Part shown: positions 37,570 through 45,953 of the stretch, piece after piece
How the letters are laid out: each line of letters starts with the position of its first letter
How positions within the stretch are numbered: the stretch's first letter is position 1
NCBI RefSeq assembly: GCF_001544975.2
Contig: NZ_FCOG02000021.1
Coordinates: 1 to 64,000, forward strand
Source of the DNA: Caballeronia arationis
GTDB taxonomy: Bacteria; Pseudomonadota; Gammaproteobacteria; Burkholderiales; Burkholderiaceae
Direction of reading: 5' to 3'
Length of the DNA: 64,000 bases
The notes under the pieces: generated by a model
What the model was told of the DNA's origin: nothing
Databases searched by the model: none
The model's input: the letters and a program-made list of their open reading frames with translations, nothing else
Translations under genes and position numbers: made by a program

Positions 37570-37878
37570 ATGAGCCTCATGAACTTCGTGGTCGCACTCG
37601 TGGCCGCGATGATCCTCTTCGAACCGTTCACACGCGCGCCCGTCTCCCGCTCCATGCGTTTCAACGCGCGCCGCTCTCGCGCGCGTCGCTCGTTCATCCA
37701 GGCGGGCGCGGCGCTCACGGCCGGACTGATGGTGGCGACGAGCCATCCCGCGCCCGAACGCATCTCGCCGATACTCGTATTCGGCAGCGCAATCGTGCTC
37801 GTGCTCGCAAGCGTCTACTGGGCCGTGCGCGGAAAGCGCCTCATGCGCCCATTGCGGATGTTCGCCGTGCGGCGCTGA
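37570..37878 (+). CDS. Small two-helix membrane protein, hypothetical
   Basis: A 102-residue protein. One hydrophobic stretch (about 3-18, NFVVALVAAMILF) and another (about 66-85, ILVFGSAIVLVLASVYWAV) flank a very Arg-rich middle, RFNARRSRARRS. The family is not recognised and the ribosome binding site is weak. I choose MSLMNF as the start because the helix follows at once. The Arg-rich part could be a coding artefact, so confidence is moderate. Confidence 0.45.
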   Translation: MSLMNFVVALVAAMILFEPFTRAPVSRSMRFNARRSRARRSFIQAGAALTAGLMVATSHPAPERISPILVFGSAIVLVLASVYWAVRGKRLMRPLRMFAVRR

Positions 37879-37994
37879 GCGTCCGACGCTCAGTCGGGCC
37901 CGCTCGCTCGTTCAAGGCGACGTTGAACCGCGCCTTACACGGTTCGACGTCGCCATCCCGGAACGAATCTCTGACTGATATTCGAGCGCGACGG

Positions 37995-38351
37995 TTACTC
38001 AGTGCGCGCACTGAATACGTGCGCCCGCCAGTGCGCGCTGGCGAGCACGATGGGCGCGCGCAACACGGTGTCCGGAATCGAGACGTGTTCCAGCACGTCG
38101 ATCCGCTTGTCCAGGAGCCGGCATGCTGCGTCGACATCGTTCAGCCCGTAGAGCGCTTCGCCCAGCAACGCCCCGGCCATGCATGCAATGCCAATGTATG
38201 CTCCGCCGTGCTGTTCCACCTCGGCCAGCACGTCGGAGAAGAAGCGCTCGGCGAGCACGAACTGCCCCTCCGCTACCTGGCTCATGCCGCCGATACAGCG
38301 CCTGAGAAGGGTGCCCTGCGTCACGCTCTTTTGGAGAGAAGTCGCGTGCAT
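37995..38351 (-). pseudogene. Remnant of a LuxR/MalT-type regulator (TPR-like part only)
   Basis: A 118-residue frame that reads like the helical repeat region of large MalT/AcoK-type LuxR regulators: EGQFVLAERFFSDVLAEVE, GALLGEALYGLNDVDAACRL and the IPDTVLRAPIVLASAHW block. Full-length members have about 900 residues with an N-terminal ATPase and a C-terminal LuxR helix-turn-helix. Neither is present in the neighbouring frames. This looks like a decayed fragment, and its start and end are arbitrary. A short independent helical protein is the alternative. Confidence 0.55.
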
Positions 38352-38470
38352 CGCTGACGAGCCGCGTCACATCTGCGGCGCATCCGGGCATGACACGAGG
38401 GAAAACCCCCGGACCGAAAGGCTCGTCCAGACGCCCCGCCCCGCTTGGCTCACCGTCCATTGCACGACGG

Positions 38471-38493
38471 TTCATTACCCTTGGGATAACGAA
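38471..38493 (+). promoter_or_regulatory. Dyad at the mdc promoter, candidate MdcR (LysR) site
   Basis: TTCATTACCC and GGGATAACGAA form a near-perfect dyad around TT, containing the LysR-type T-N11-A pattern. It lies 74 bases before the mdcA ATG. The GGGATAAC half recurs at 47119-47126, and its complement TTATCCC at 46933-46939 upstream of mdcR. Confidence 0.5.
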
Positions 38494-38566
38494 CGCATCC
38501 CGAAGGTGATTGAATGGACAACCCTCGCTCCCTAGACTCGCCTCAAGTCCTCTGCGAGAGCCACAC

Positions 38567-40228
38567 ATGTCCAGTCAAAGCCAATCCCAATCCCGCTGGG
38601 CCACGCGCCGCGCGGAAAAACATCGCCGGCTTGCGCGGGTGTCATCGATCGCGGACGGCATGATCCTGCCCACCGACCGCATCGTCGATGTCCTGCAAAG
38701 CCTGATCGCGCCGGGCGACCGCGTGGTCGTCGAAGGCAACAACCAGAAGCAGGCGGATTTCCTGTCCCGCTCGCTCGCGAAGGTGGACCCGAGCGTCGTC
38801 CACGATCTGCACCTGATCATCCCGAGCGTCAGCCGCGCGGAGCATCTCGATCTCTTCGAGCGGGGCATCGCGAAAAAGCTCGACTTCGCCTATGCAGGCG
38901 CGCAGAGCCTGCGCATCTCGCAGTTCCTGCAGGACGGCATCCTCGAAATCGGCGCGATCCATACCTACATCGAACTCTATGCGCGGCTCTATGTCGACCT
39001 GACGCCCAACGTCGTGCTGATCGCCGGCTTCAAGGCCGATCGCGACGGCAACCTCTACACCGGGCCGAGCACCGAGGACACGCCCGCGCTAGTCGAAGCC
39101 GCGGCGTTTCGCGACGGCATCGTGATCGCGCAGGTCAACGAGATAGTCGATGACCCGAAGGACCTGCCGCGCGTCGACATCCCCGGTTCGTGGATCGATT
39201 TCGTCGTGCAGTCGGACAAGCCGTTCTTCATCGAGCCGCTCTTCACGCGCGATCCGCGCCTCGTCACGCCGATCCAGGTGCTGATGGCGATGATGGCAAT
39301 TCGGGGCATCTACGAGCGGCATCAGGTGCAGTCTCTCAATCACGGCATCGGGTTCAACACGGCGGCGATCGAACTCATCCTGCCGACCTACGGCGAGAAG
39401 CTCGGCCTGAAGGGCAAGATCTGCCGTCACTGGACGCTCAACCCGCATCCGACGCTGATCCCCGCGATCGAAACCGGCTGGGTGGAGAGCGTGCACTGCT
39501 TCGGCGGCGAACTCGGCATGGAAGCCTACGTCTCAGCGCGTCCGGACGTCTTCTTCACCGGCCGCGACGGCTCGATGCGCTCCAACCGCGCAATGTGCCA
39601 GCTCGCGGGGCAATACGCGGTCGACATGTTCATCGGCTCGACCCTGCAGATGGATGGCGCCGGCAACTCGTCGACGGTCACGCACGGCCGGCTGACCGGC
39701 TTCGGCGGCGCACCCAACATGGGCCACGACCCGCACGGCCGCCGCCACGCGACGCCCGCGTGGCTCGACCTGCTGCAAACGGACAGTCCGCTCGAACGCG
39801 GCCGCAAGCTCGTCGTGCAGATGGTTGAGACGTTCCAGGCCGGCGGCCAGCCGAGCATCGTCGAGTCGATCGATGCAGTGGAGGTCGGCCGCGAGTCGGG
39901 CATGCCGCTCGCGCCCGTGATGATCTACGGCGACGACGTCACCCACGTGCTGACCGAGGAAGGCATCGCGTACCTGTACAAGGCGCGCTCGCTCGAACAT
40001 CGCAAGGAGATGATCGCGGCCGTCGCGGGCGTGACGCCCGTCGGCCTCGCGAGCAGCGCGGACAAGCTCGCGGCGCTGCGCCGCGACGGCTTCGTCGCGC
40101 TGCCCGAAGATCTCGGCATTCATCGCAGCGAAGCCACGCGGTCGCTGCTGGCCGCGAAGAGCGTGGCCGATCTCGTGGACTGGTCGGACGGGCTGTACGA
40201 CCCGCCCGCACGCTTTCGGAGCTGGTGA
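38567..40228 (+). CDS. mdcA: Malonate decarboxylase alpha subunit
   Basis: A 553-residue cytosolic acetyl-S-ACP:malonate ACP transferase. It exchanges acetate for malonate on the carrier protein. Characteristic blocks are VVEGNNQKQADFLSRSL near 50, NVVLIAGFKADRDGNLYTGP near 150, CFGGELGMEAYVSARPDVFF, and LTEEGIAYLYKARSLEHR near the end. It belongs to the CoA-transferase superfamily. The frame opens 19 codons earlier; I choose MSSQSQ, which has GAGAG upstream. First gene of mdcABCDE-madLM-mdcGH. Confidence 0.95.
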   Translation: MSSQSQSQSRWATRRAEKHRRLARVSSIADGMILPTDRIVDVLQSLIAPGDRVVVEGNNQKQADFLSRSLAKVDPSVVHDLHLIIPSVSRAEHLDLFERGIAKKLDFAYAGAQSLRISQFLQDGILEIGAIHTYIELYARLYVDLTPNVVLIAGFKADRDGNLYTGPSTEDTPALVEAAAFRDGIVIAQVNEIVDDPKDLPRVDIPGSWIDFVVQSDKPFFIEPLFTRDPRLVTPIQVLMAMMAIRGIYERHQVQSLNHGIGFNTAAIELILPTYGEKLGLKGKICRHWTLNPHPTLIPAIETGWVESVHCFGGELGMEAYVSARPDVFFTGRDGSMRSNRAMCQLAGQYAVDMFIGSTLQMDGAGNSSTVTHGRLTGFGGAPNMGHDPHGRRHATPAWLDLLQTDSPLERGRKLVVQMVETFQAGGQPSIVESIDAVEVGRESGMPLAPVMIYGDDVTHVLTEEGIAYLYKARSLEHRKEMIAAVAGVTPVGLASSADKLAALRRDGFVALPEDLGIHRSEATRSLLAAKSVADLVDWSDGLYDPPARFRSW

Positions 40229-41118
40229 TGCGCGACAACCTCGCAATGAGCACCGCGCACTCGCCGCGCGCAGCGCCGGATCTTGCCGATCGTCTCGGTG
40301 AAGAGGTCGTCGGGGCGCTGATCGACGAAGTCACGCTCGCGCCGAAGCCGGGGCTGGTCGATATCCGCAGCCGCGGAGCGCATCACGATCTCGACTGGAA
40401 ACTGATGTGCGCATCGGCGCTCGCCCTGCAGCCGACTTTCGTGGAACTGGCGCGTGCGGGCAGGCAAACGCGGCATTTGCCCGTGCTGCGCGAACGCATC
40501 GGCGCCATCGGCCGCGAAGGCGAAGCACGCATGCTCGACGCGACGCGCGGGGTGAACACGCATCGCGGCGCAATCTGGGCGCTCGGCCTGCTCGTGACTG
40601 CAGCGGCGCGCGATACGGCCGACCGCTCGCCGCGGGGAATCGCCGCTCGCGCCGGATCGATCGCGCGCCTGCCCGATCGACACGCGCCCGCGCAGACCGG
40701 CAACAAGGGCGAGCAGGCGTGCCGCGACTACGACGTCGGCGGCGCGCGCGGGCAGGCGCAGGCGGGGTTTCCGCATGTCGTCGACATCGCGCTGCCCGAA
40801 CTCGGGCGCTCGCGCGAGCGCGGCGACAGCGAGACGGCCGCGCGGCTGAACGCGCTGCTGGCCGTGATGGCGAGTCTCGACGATACCTGCGTGCTCGCGC
40901 GCGGCGGACGAAGCGCCCTCGCCGAGATGCAGGACGGCGCACGGCGCGTCCTCGCGCATGGCGGCGCGGCCCGGCTCGACGGCCGCCGTCACCTGAAAGC
41001 GCTGGACCGGCGGCTTGTCGAGTTGCACGTATCGCCCGGGGGAGCCGCCGATCTGCTTGCCGCGGCGCTCTTTCTCGACCGGCTTCAAGGCGACGCCCCT
41101 CTCACGACAAACGCATAG
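40228..41118 (+). CDS. mdcB: Triphosphoribosyl-dephospho-CoA synthase
   Basis: A 296-residue CitG-family enzyme making 2'-(5''-triphosphoribosyl)-3'-dephospho-CoA, the prosthetic-group precursor. Family blocks are EVTLAPKPGLVDIRSRGAHHD, DATRGVNTHRGAIWALGLL, TGNKGEQACRDYDVGGARGQ and the C-terminal PGGAADLLAAALFL. The ATG overlaps the mdcA stop by one base (TGATG); a GTG three bases earlier is possible. It acts with MdcG to modify MdcC. Confidence 0.94.
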   Translation: MRDNLAMSTAHSPRAAPDLADRLGEEVVGALIDEVTLAPKPGLVDIRSRGAHHDLDWKLMCASALALQPTFVELARAGRQTRHLPVLRERIGAIGREGEARMLDATRGVNTHRGAIWALGLLVTAAARDTADRSPRGIAARAGSIARLPDRHAPAQTGNKGEQACRDYDVGGARGQAQAGFPHVVDIALPELGRSRERGDSETAARLNALLAVMASLDDTCVLARGGRSALAEMQDGARRVLAHGGAARLDGRRHLKALDRRLVELHVSPGGAADLLAAALFLDRLQGDAPLTTNA

Positions 41119-41126
41119 GAACGCAA

Positions 41127-41435
41127 ATGGAAACCATTGTCCTCGAATTTCCGGCGGGTCCGCCCGCGAGAGGCCGCGCGCTGGCGGGCGTGGTCGCGTC
41201 GGGGGACCTCGAAGTCCTGCTCGAAGCGAACGCGGCACACCGCACCGTGGTGAACATCACGACGTCCGTCGACGGTAAGGGCCGCCTGTGGCAGGCCGTG
41301 CTCGAACGCATCTTCGGCGATGGATCGCTGCCCGCGGCAAAGCTCGAAATCAACGATTCCGGCGCGACGCCGGGTGTCGTGCAAATGCGCATCGGACAGG
41401 TGCTCGAACAACTCAAACCCACGGGCGGAGCGTGA
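41127..41435 (+). CDS. mdcC: Malonate decarboxylase acyl carrier protein (delta subunit)
   Basis: A 102-residue acyl carrier subunit. The prosthetic group attaches to S25 in VVASGDLEVLLE, the same position as the modified serine of the Klebsiella protein. The later block VNITTSVDGKG and the Gly-rich NDSGATPG are family-conserved. It carries acetyl then malonyl groups between MdcA and MdcDE. The spacing to mdcB is eight bases, and it overlaps the region of the mdcD start. Confidence 0.93.
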   Translation: METIVLEFPAGPPARGRALAGVVASGDLEVLLEANAAHRTVVNITTSVDGKGRLWQAVLERIFGDGSLPAAKLEINDSGATPGVVQMRIGQVLEQLKPTGGA

Positions 41436-41440
41436 ACGAC

Positions 41441-42292
41441 ATGGACGCACAGCAATTGCTCGAACGCCAGAGCTTCATCGAACTCGACGCGCGCAGCCGC
41501 GCGAAGAAGCTGCTCGACGAAGGCACCTTCAGCGAACTGCTCGATCCGTTCGAGCGCGTGAGTTCACCCTGGCTTGCACGGCAGGGCATCGTGACGCAGT
41601 CGGACGACGGCACGGTCGTCGCGAAGGGCACGATCGACGGACAGCCCGCCGTGGTGCTCGCCATCGACGGCGGATTCCAGGGCGGCAGCATGGGCGAAGT
41701 GTCGGCGGCGAAGATCGCGGGCAGCCTCGAACTCGCCGCCGAGGACAACCGCAACGGCATCCCGACGCGCGCCGTCATTCTCTTCGAGACGGGCGGCGTG
41801 CGCTTGCAGGAAGCCAACCTCGGACTCGCCGCGATCGCGGAGATTCACGCGGGCATCGTCGATCTGCGGCGCTATCAGCCGGTGATCGGCATCACGGCCG
41901 GTCCGATCGGATGCTACGGCGGGATGTCGATCGCGGCGGGGCTTTGCAGCTATCTGATCGGCACGCGCGAAGCGCGGCTCGGGCTGAACGGACCGGCGGT
42001 GATCGAGCAGGAGGCGGGCATCGCGGAATTCGATTCGCGGGACCGCCCGATGATCTGGAGCTTCACGGGATGCGAGCAAAGGCATCGCACGGGACTCGTC
42101 GACGTCTACACGCCCGACGACACCGATGCGATCCGCGCGGCCGTCATCGAGCGGTTTCGCGCCGGACGTCCCGAAGCATGCCGCAGCGAACGCGTGGCAG
42201 GTTTTCTGGCAAGACTTTCTGAAATCGATCCGGGCGTGCAGGCCACGCCGGAACAAGTGGCCGCCATCTATGGCAAGGGGTTCGGGTCATGA
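41441..42292 (+). CDS. mdcD: Malonate decarboxylase beta subunit
   Basis: A 283-residue carboxyltransferase-like subunit that, with MdcE, decarboxylates malonyl-S-ACP to acetyl-S-ACP. Seen are the opening RQSFIELDARSRAKKLLD, DGGFQGGSMGEVSAAKI, FETGGVRLQEANLGL and AGPIGCYGGMSIAAGLCSYL. A GTG at 41432 overlaps the mdcC stop, but GGAG at 41427 is better placed for the ATG at 41441, which I use. Its TGA overlaps the mdcE ATG. Confidence 0.94.
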   Translation: MDAQQLLERQSFIELDARSRAKKLLDEGTFSELLDPFERVSSPWLARQGIVTQSDDGTVVAKGTIDGQPAVVLAIDGGFQGGSMGEVSAAKIAGSLELAAEDNRNGIPTRAVILFETGGVRLQEANLGLAAIAEIHAGIVDLRRYQPVIGITAGPIGCYGGMSIAAGLCSYLIGTREARLGLNGPAVIEQEAGIAEFDSRDRPMIWSFTGCEQRHRTGLVDVYTPDDTDAIRAAVIERFRAGRPEACRSERVAGFLARLSEIDPGVQATPEQVAAIYGKGFGS

Positions 42293-43104
42293 GCACACAA
42301 GAGCTTTCGAAGCGCGGCGCCGTCTGGCTGGACGCACTCACCTACAGCGCGCCGTTGCAGGCGGGCTATCCGCCTTCGGTGCGCGTCGCCGATGCGCGGC
42401 TCGGCGATCATCCCGCGCGCTTCATCGCCGTGGTGCCCGACCCGGACAACCCGTTTCCGCGCGCACGCAGCGGCGAAGTGGGTCTCGTCGAAGCGTGGGA
42501 AGTCGCGCGGGCGGTGCGCGAAGCCGTCGATGCCGATGCCACGCGCGATGAAAAGCGCGCGATCGTCGCCGTGATCGATGTCGCGAGCCAGGCGTATGGA
42601 CGGCGCGAGGAAGCGTACGGCATCCATCAGGCGCTCGCCGGCGCCGCCGACGCCTACGCAAGCGCACGTCTCGCCGGCCATCCGGTGATCGGGCTGATCG
42701 TGGGCCGCGCGATGTCCGGAGCGTTTCTCGCGCACGGCTATCAGGCCAACCGCCTGATCGCACTCGCCGATCCGCAGGTCATGGTCCACGCGATGGGCAA
42801 GGAATCGGCCGCGCGCGTCACGCTGCGCTCGGTCGCGGAACTGGAGGCGTTCACGGCGCGCGTGCCGCCGATGGCCTACGACATCGACAACTACGCATCG
42901 CTCGGCTTGCTCTGGAAGCTGCTCTCCGTGAGCAACGCCGATGCGCCCACCGGCGCCGATCAGTCGACGGTCGAGAAGGCGCTGCAAGCCGCCTTCGACG
43001 ACATTCGCGCCGACACGTCGCGCGGACTGGCAAGCCGGCTCGGCAGCGCGCACCGCGCGGCCTCGGCGACGGTTCGCCGCAAGCTGCGGGAGGAATGGCG
43101 TTAA
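42289..43104 (+). CDS. mdcE: Malonate decarboxylase gamma subunit
   Basis: A 271-residue carboxyltransferase-fold partner of MdcD in malonyl-S-ACP decarboxylation. Blocks include FIAVVPDPDNPFPRARSGEV, VDVASQAYGRREEAYGIHQ-like text near 100, GLIVGRAMSGAFLAHGYQAN and VMVHAMGKESAARVT. The ATG overlaps the mdcD stop in an ATGA, consistent with coupled synthesis of equal subunits. Confidence 0.94.
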   Translation: MSTQELSKRGAVWLDALTYSAPLQAGYPPSVRVADARLGDHPARFIAVVPDPDNPFPRARSGEVGLVEAWEVARAVREAVDADATRDEKRAIVAVIDVASQAYGRREEAYGIHQALAGAADAYASARLAGHPVIGLIVGRAMSGAFLAHGYQANRLIALADPQVMVHAMGKESAARVTLRSVAELEAFTARVPPMAYDIDNYASLGLLWKLLSVSNADAPTGADQSTVEKALQAAFDDIRADTSRGLASRLGSAHRAASATVRRKLREEWR

Positions 43105-43166
43105 AGCGCTGTATTTCGAAACACCGGCTCACCAGAAGCCAACCAGACTATGACAGGAGACATCAA

Positions 43167-43562
43167 ATGATCATCTATGGAACCGCGTTGCTAGCGTTCT
43201 GCCATCTGGCGGGACTTTTTCTCGGCGACCTGCTCGGGGTCGCGATCGGCGTCAAGACGAATGTCGGAGGTGTCGGCATCGCGATGCTGCTTCTGATCTT
43301 CCTGCGACTCTATCTGCACGGAAAGGGCTTGCTGCCGAAGGAAACCGAAGCAGGCGTGGGCTTCTGGGGCGCGATGTATATCCCGGTCGTCGTGGCGATG
43401 GCGGCGAACCAGAACGTCGTTGCCGCGCTCAAGGGCGGCCCCGTCGCGCTGCTGTCCGCGCTGGGCGCCGCGGCGTCCTGCGCAGTCTGCATTGCCGTGC
43501 TCTCACGCACCGGCCGCGACAGTACGTCGTTTGCCAACGCCCCGAAACTTGAAGAAGTCTGA
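43167..43562 (+). CDS. madL: Malonate transporter subunit MadL
   Basis: A 131-residue inner-membrane protein with about four helices. It starts MIIYGTALLAFCHLAGLFLG and contains GVAIGVKTNVGGVGIAMLLL, typical of MadL. With MadM it forms the malonate importer first described in Malonomonas. AGGAGA precedes the ATG. It replaces the single-gene carrier MdcF found at this point in Klebsiella. Confidence 0.93.
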   Translation: MIIYGTALLAFCHLAGLFLGDLLGVAIGVKTNVGGVGIAMLLLIFLRLYLHGKGLLPKETEAGVGFWGAMYIPVVVAMAANQNVVAALKGGPVALLSALGAAASCAVCIAVLSRTGRDSTSFANAPKLEEV

Positions 43563-43576
43563 ACGCGGAGACCGCC

Positions 43577-44344
43577 ATGTTCCAAATGATCGATAAGGTT
43601 CTGATCCACAACGGCCTCGTCACCGCGTTCGCGCTGGTCGGGCTAATCATGTGGGTGTCGTCGGTGATCTCGAAGAAGCTCACGTTCGGGCGCGTGCACG
43701 GCTCGGCGATCGCCATCGTGATCGGCCTCGTGCTCGCCTATTTCGGCGGCGCCTTCACGGCCGGACAAAAGGGTCTCGCGGACTTGCCGCTCTTCGCGGG
43801 CGTCGGCCTGATGGGCGGCGCGATGCTGCGCGACTTCGCCATCGTCGCGACCGCCTTCGAGGTGCAGGCGACCGAAGCGCGCAAGGCCGGAATGATCGGC
43901 GTCGTGTCGCTGCTGCTCGGGACCGTGCTGCCGTTCATTGTCGGCGCGAGCATCGCGCATGCGTTTGGCTACACCGACGCGATCAGCATGACCACGATCG
44001 GCGCGGGCGCCGTGACGTATATCGTCGGACCGGTGACGGGCGCGGCGATCGGCGCAAGCTCGGACGTGATCGCGCTCAGCATCGCGACGGGTCTCATCAA
44101 GGCCATCATCGTGATGATCGGTACGCCCCTTGCAGCCGGTTTCATGGGGCTGAAGACGCCGCGTTCCGCGATGATCTTCGGCGGACTGGCCGGCACGGTG
44201 AGCGGCGTCAGCGCGGGACTGGCAGCAACCGATCGGCGGCTCGTTCCGTACGGCGCGCTGATCGCGACCTTCCATACGGGCGTCGGCTGCCTGCTCGGGC
44301 CGTCGCTGCTGTTCTTCGCGACCAAGGCGCTGATGGGCGCGTGA
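43577..44344 (+). CDS. madM: Malonate transporter subunit MadM
   Basis: A 255-residue inner-membrane protein with about seven to eight helices. Blocks include HNGLVTAFALVGLIMWVSS near the start, LPLFAGVGLMGGAMLRDFAI and ITIGAGAVTYIVGPVTGAAIG-like text near 150, and GTVSGVSAGLAATD. It works with MadL as a malonate symporter, reported as sodium-coupled in Malonomonas. GCGGAG precedes the ATG, 14 bases after the madL stop. Confidence 0.93.
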   Translation: MFQMIDKVLIHNGLVTAFALVGLIMWVSSVISKKLTFGRVHGSAIAIVIGLVLAYFGGAFTAGQKGLADLPLFAGVGLMGGAMLRDFAIVATAFEVQATEARKAGMIGVVSLLLGTVLPFIVGASIAHAFGYTDAISMTTIGAGAVTYIVGPVTGAAIGASSDVIALSIATGLIKAIIVMIGTPLAAGFMGLKTPRSAMIFGGLAGTVSGVSAGLAATDRRLVPYGALIATFHTGVGCLLGPSLLFFATKALMGA

Positions 44345-44360
44345 TGCGTCGGGGAGAAAC

Positions 44361-45014
44361 ATGATGTCCACCGTCGAAGAAGTCATCCGCCCGCACGATC
44401 TCCTGTGGATCGAAACGCCGCGGGACATCCGCTCGATATCGGATGTGCCTGCGTGGGCTTCGCACGAGTGGCTGTCGATCGCGCCGGTCGTCGTGCGGCG
44501 CGAGGCAGTCAGCGAGCCTGGCCTCGTGCCGGTCGGGCTTCGAGGACGCACGCGCAGCGAGCGGTTCGCGGCCTTCGTGGCGGGCGAGCGCATCGCGCGC
44601 CGCGTGACACCCGAGGCGCTCGCCCGGGCGCGCGGGTGGCGCGCCAACCTCGCGCTCGCGGGCCTGCCCTGCGTGCGCGCCCTCGCCCGCATCGCGCCCG
44701 AACTCGACCGGCTCCGCTTGACGTGGGGCATTACCGGCAGCGTCGGCTTTGCGCTGGCAAGCGGCGTGAGCACGCTGCGACAGGACAGCGATCTCGACCT
44801 CCTGCTGCGTGCCGGGAAGCCCTTGCCGCGAGAGGAAGCGCAGGCGCTGCTGTCGCTGCTGCGGACCGTGCCCTCGCGCATCGACATGCAAGTCGACACC
44901 GGCCACGGCGGCTTCGCTCTGGCGGAGTGGGCCGGCAAGGCGGACCGCATTCTGCTGAAGACGGGGCGTGGTCCCGTGCTCGTAGCCGATCCCTGGGAGC
45001 CCGGCACATCATGA
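44361..45014 (+). CDS. mdcG: Phosphoribosyl-dephospho-CoA transferase (holo-MdcC synthase)
   Basis: A 217-residue nucleotidyltransferase that attaches the prosthetic group to S25 of MdcC. The catalytic nucleotidyltransferase pattern is ITGSVGFALASG followed by SDLDLLLRA, with the paired aspartates. The opening RPHDLLWI is typical of MdcG. GGGGAG precedes two tandem ATG codons. Its stop overlaps the mdcH ATG. Confidence 0.92.
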   Translation: MMSTVEEVIRPHDLLWIETPRDIRSISDVPAWASHEWLSIAPVVVRREAVSEPGLVPVGLRGRTRSERFAAFVAGERIARRVTPEALARARGWRANLALAGLPCVRALARIAPELDRLRLTWGITGSVGFALASGVSTLRQDSDLDLLLRAGKPLPREEAQALLSLLRTVPSRIDMQVDTGHGGFALAEWAGKADRILLKTGRGPVLVADPWEPGTS

Positions 45015-45949
45015 GCGTGTTATTCACGTTTCCCGGCCAGGGCTCGCAGCGTGTCGGCATGCTGCACACGCTGCCGGGTCACACGGAAGCCGCCCGCACC
45101 CTCGAAGAAGCCAGTGACACGCTCGGCTACGACGTCCAGTCCATCGACGATGCGGCAACGCTTCGCTCCACGGTCGCCGTGCAGCTTTGCCTGCTGATCG
45201 CGGGCGTCGCTCAGGCGCGCGTCATCCGGGCCTACGGCCACGAGCCCGACATGGTGTCGGGGCTGTCGGTCGGCGCGTATCCCGCCGCCGTGATCGCGGG
45301 CGCTCTCGCCTACTCCGACGCCATCAGGCTCGTCGCCTTGCGCGGACAGTTGATGGAGCGCGCCTACCCGGGCGGCTACGGCATGACAGCGGTCGTCGGC
45401 ATGACGCAGCGGGCGCTCGAACGGCTGATCGCGCAAGTGAACAGCGAAACCGGGCCCGTCTTCCTTGCCAACATCAACGCCGACACGCAGATGGTCGTCG
45501 CAGGCAGCGACGCCGCGATGCACCGTCTCGCGATACTCGCGGGCGAACACGGCGCGCAACGCTGCGAGCGTCTCGATGTAGCGGTGCCGTCGCATTGCGC
45601 ATTGCTCGACGCGTCCGCGGCCACGCTCGCCGATGCGTTCGGACAGGTCGACGTGCGTGCGCCGCGCATCGCGTATCTGAGCAGCAGCATCGCGCGGCCG
45701 CTGTTCGACGGTGCGCGCATCGCCGCCGATCTTGCGGGCAACATGGCACGGCAGGTGCGCTGGCACGACACGATGAGACTCGCGTGGGAGCGGGGAGCGC
45801 GCCTCGCAATCGAGATGCCGCCCGCCAGTGTCCTGACGCGGCTGGCGAGCGCGATTTTCACGGAGGGCGTCGCGGTGAGTTGCAGCGAGATCTCGCTGCC
45901 GGACCTCGGCGCGCTCGTCGACAGGGAACGGGCACGCGACGAGCGGTGA
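45011..45949 (+). CDS. mdcH: Malonyl-CoA:ACP transacylase of malonate decarboxylase
   Basis: A 312-residue FabD-like acyltransferase that primes the carrier protein using malonyl-CoA. Motifs are FTFPGQGSQRVGML at the start, GLSVGAYPA with catalytic S86, an Arg in the RGQLMERA block, and PSHCALL with the catalytic His. The ATG overlaps the mdcG stop in an ATGA. It is the last mdc gene; the convergent mdcR ends only four bases away. Confidence 0.93.
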   Translation: MSVLFTFPGQGSQRVGMLHTLPGHTEAARTLEEASDTLGYDVQSIDDAATLRSTVAVQLCLLIAGVAQARVIRAYGHEPDMVSGLSVGAYPAAVIAGALAYSDAIRLVALRGQLMERAYPGGYGMTAVVGMTQRALERLIAQVNSETGPVFLANINADTQMVVAGSDAAMHRLAILAGEHGAQRCERLDVAVPSHCALLDASAATLADAFGQVDVRAPRIAYLSSSIARPLFDGARIAADLAGNMARQVRWHDTMRLAWERGARLAIEMPPASVLTRLASAIFTEGVAVSCSEISLPDLGALVDRERARDER

Positions 45950-45953
45950 AGCG

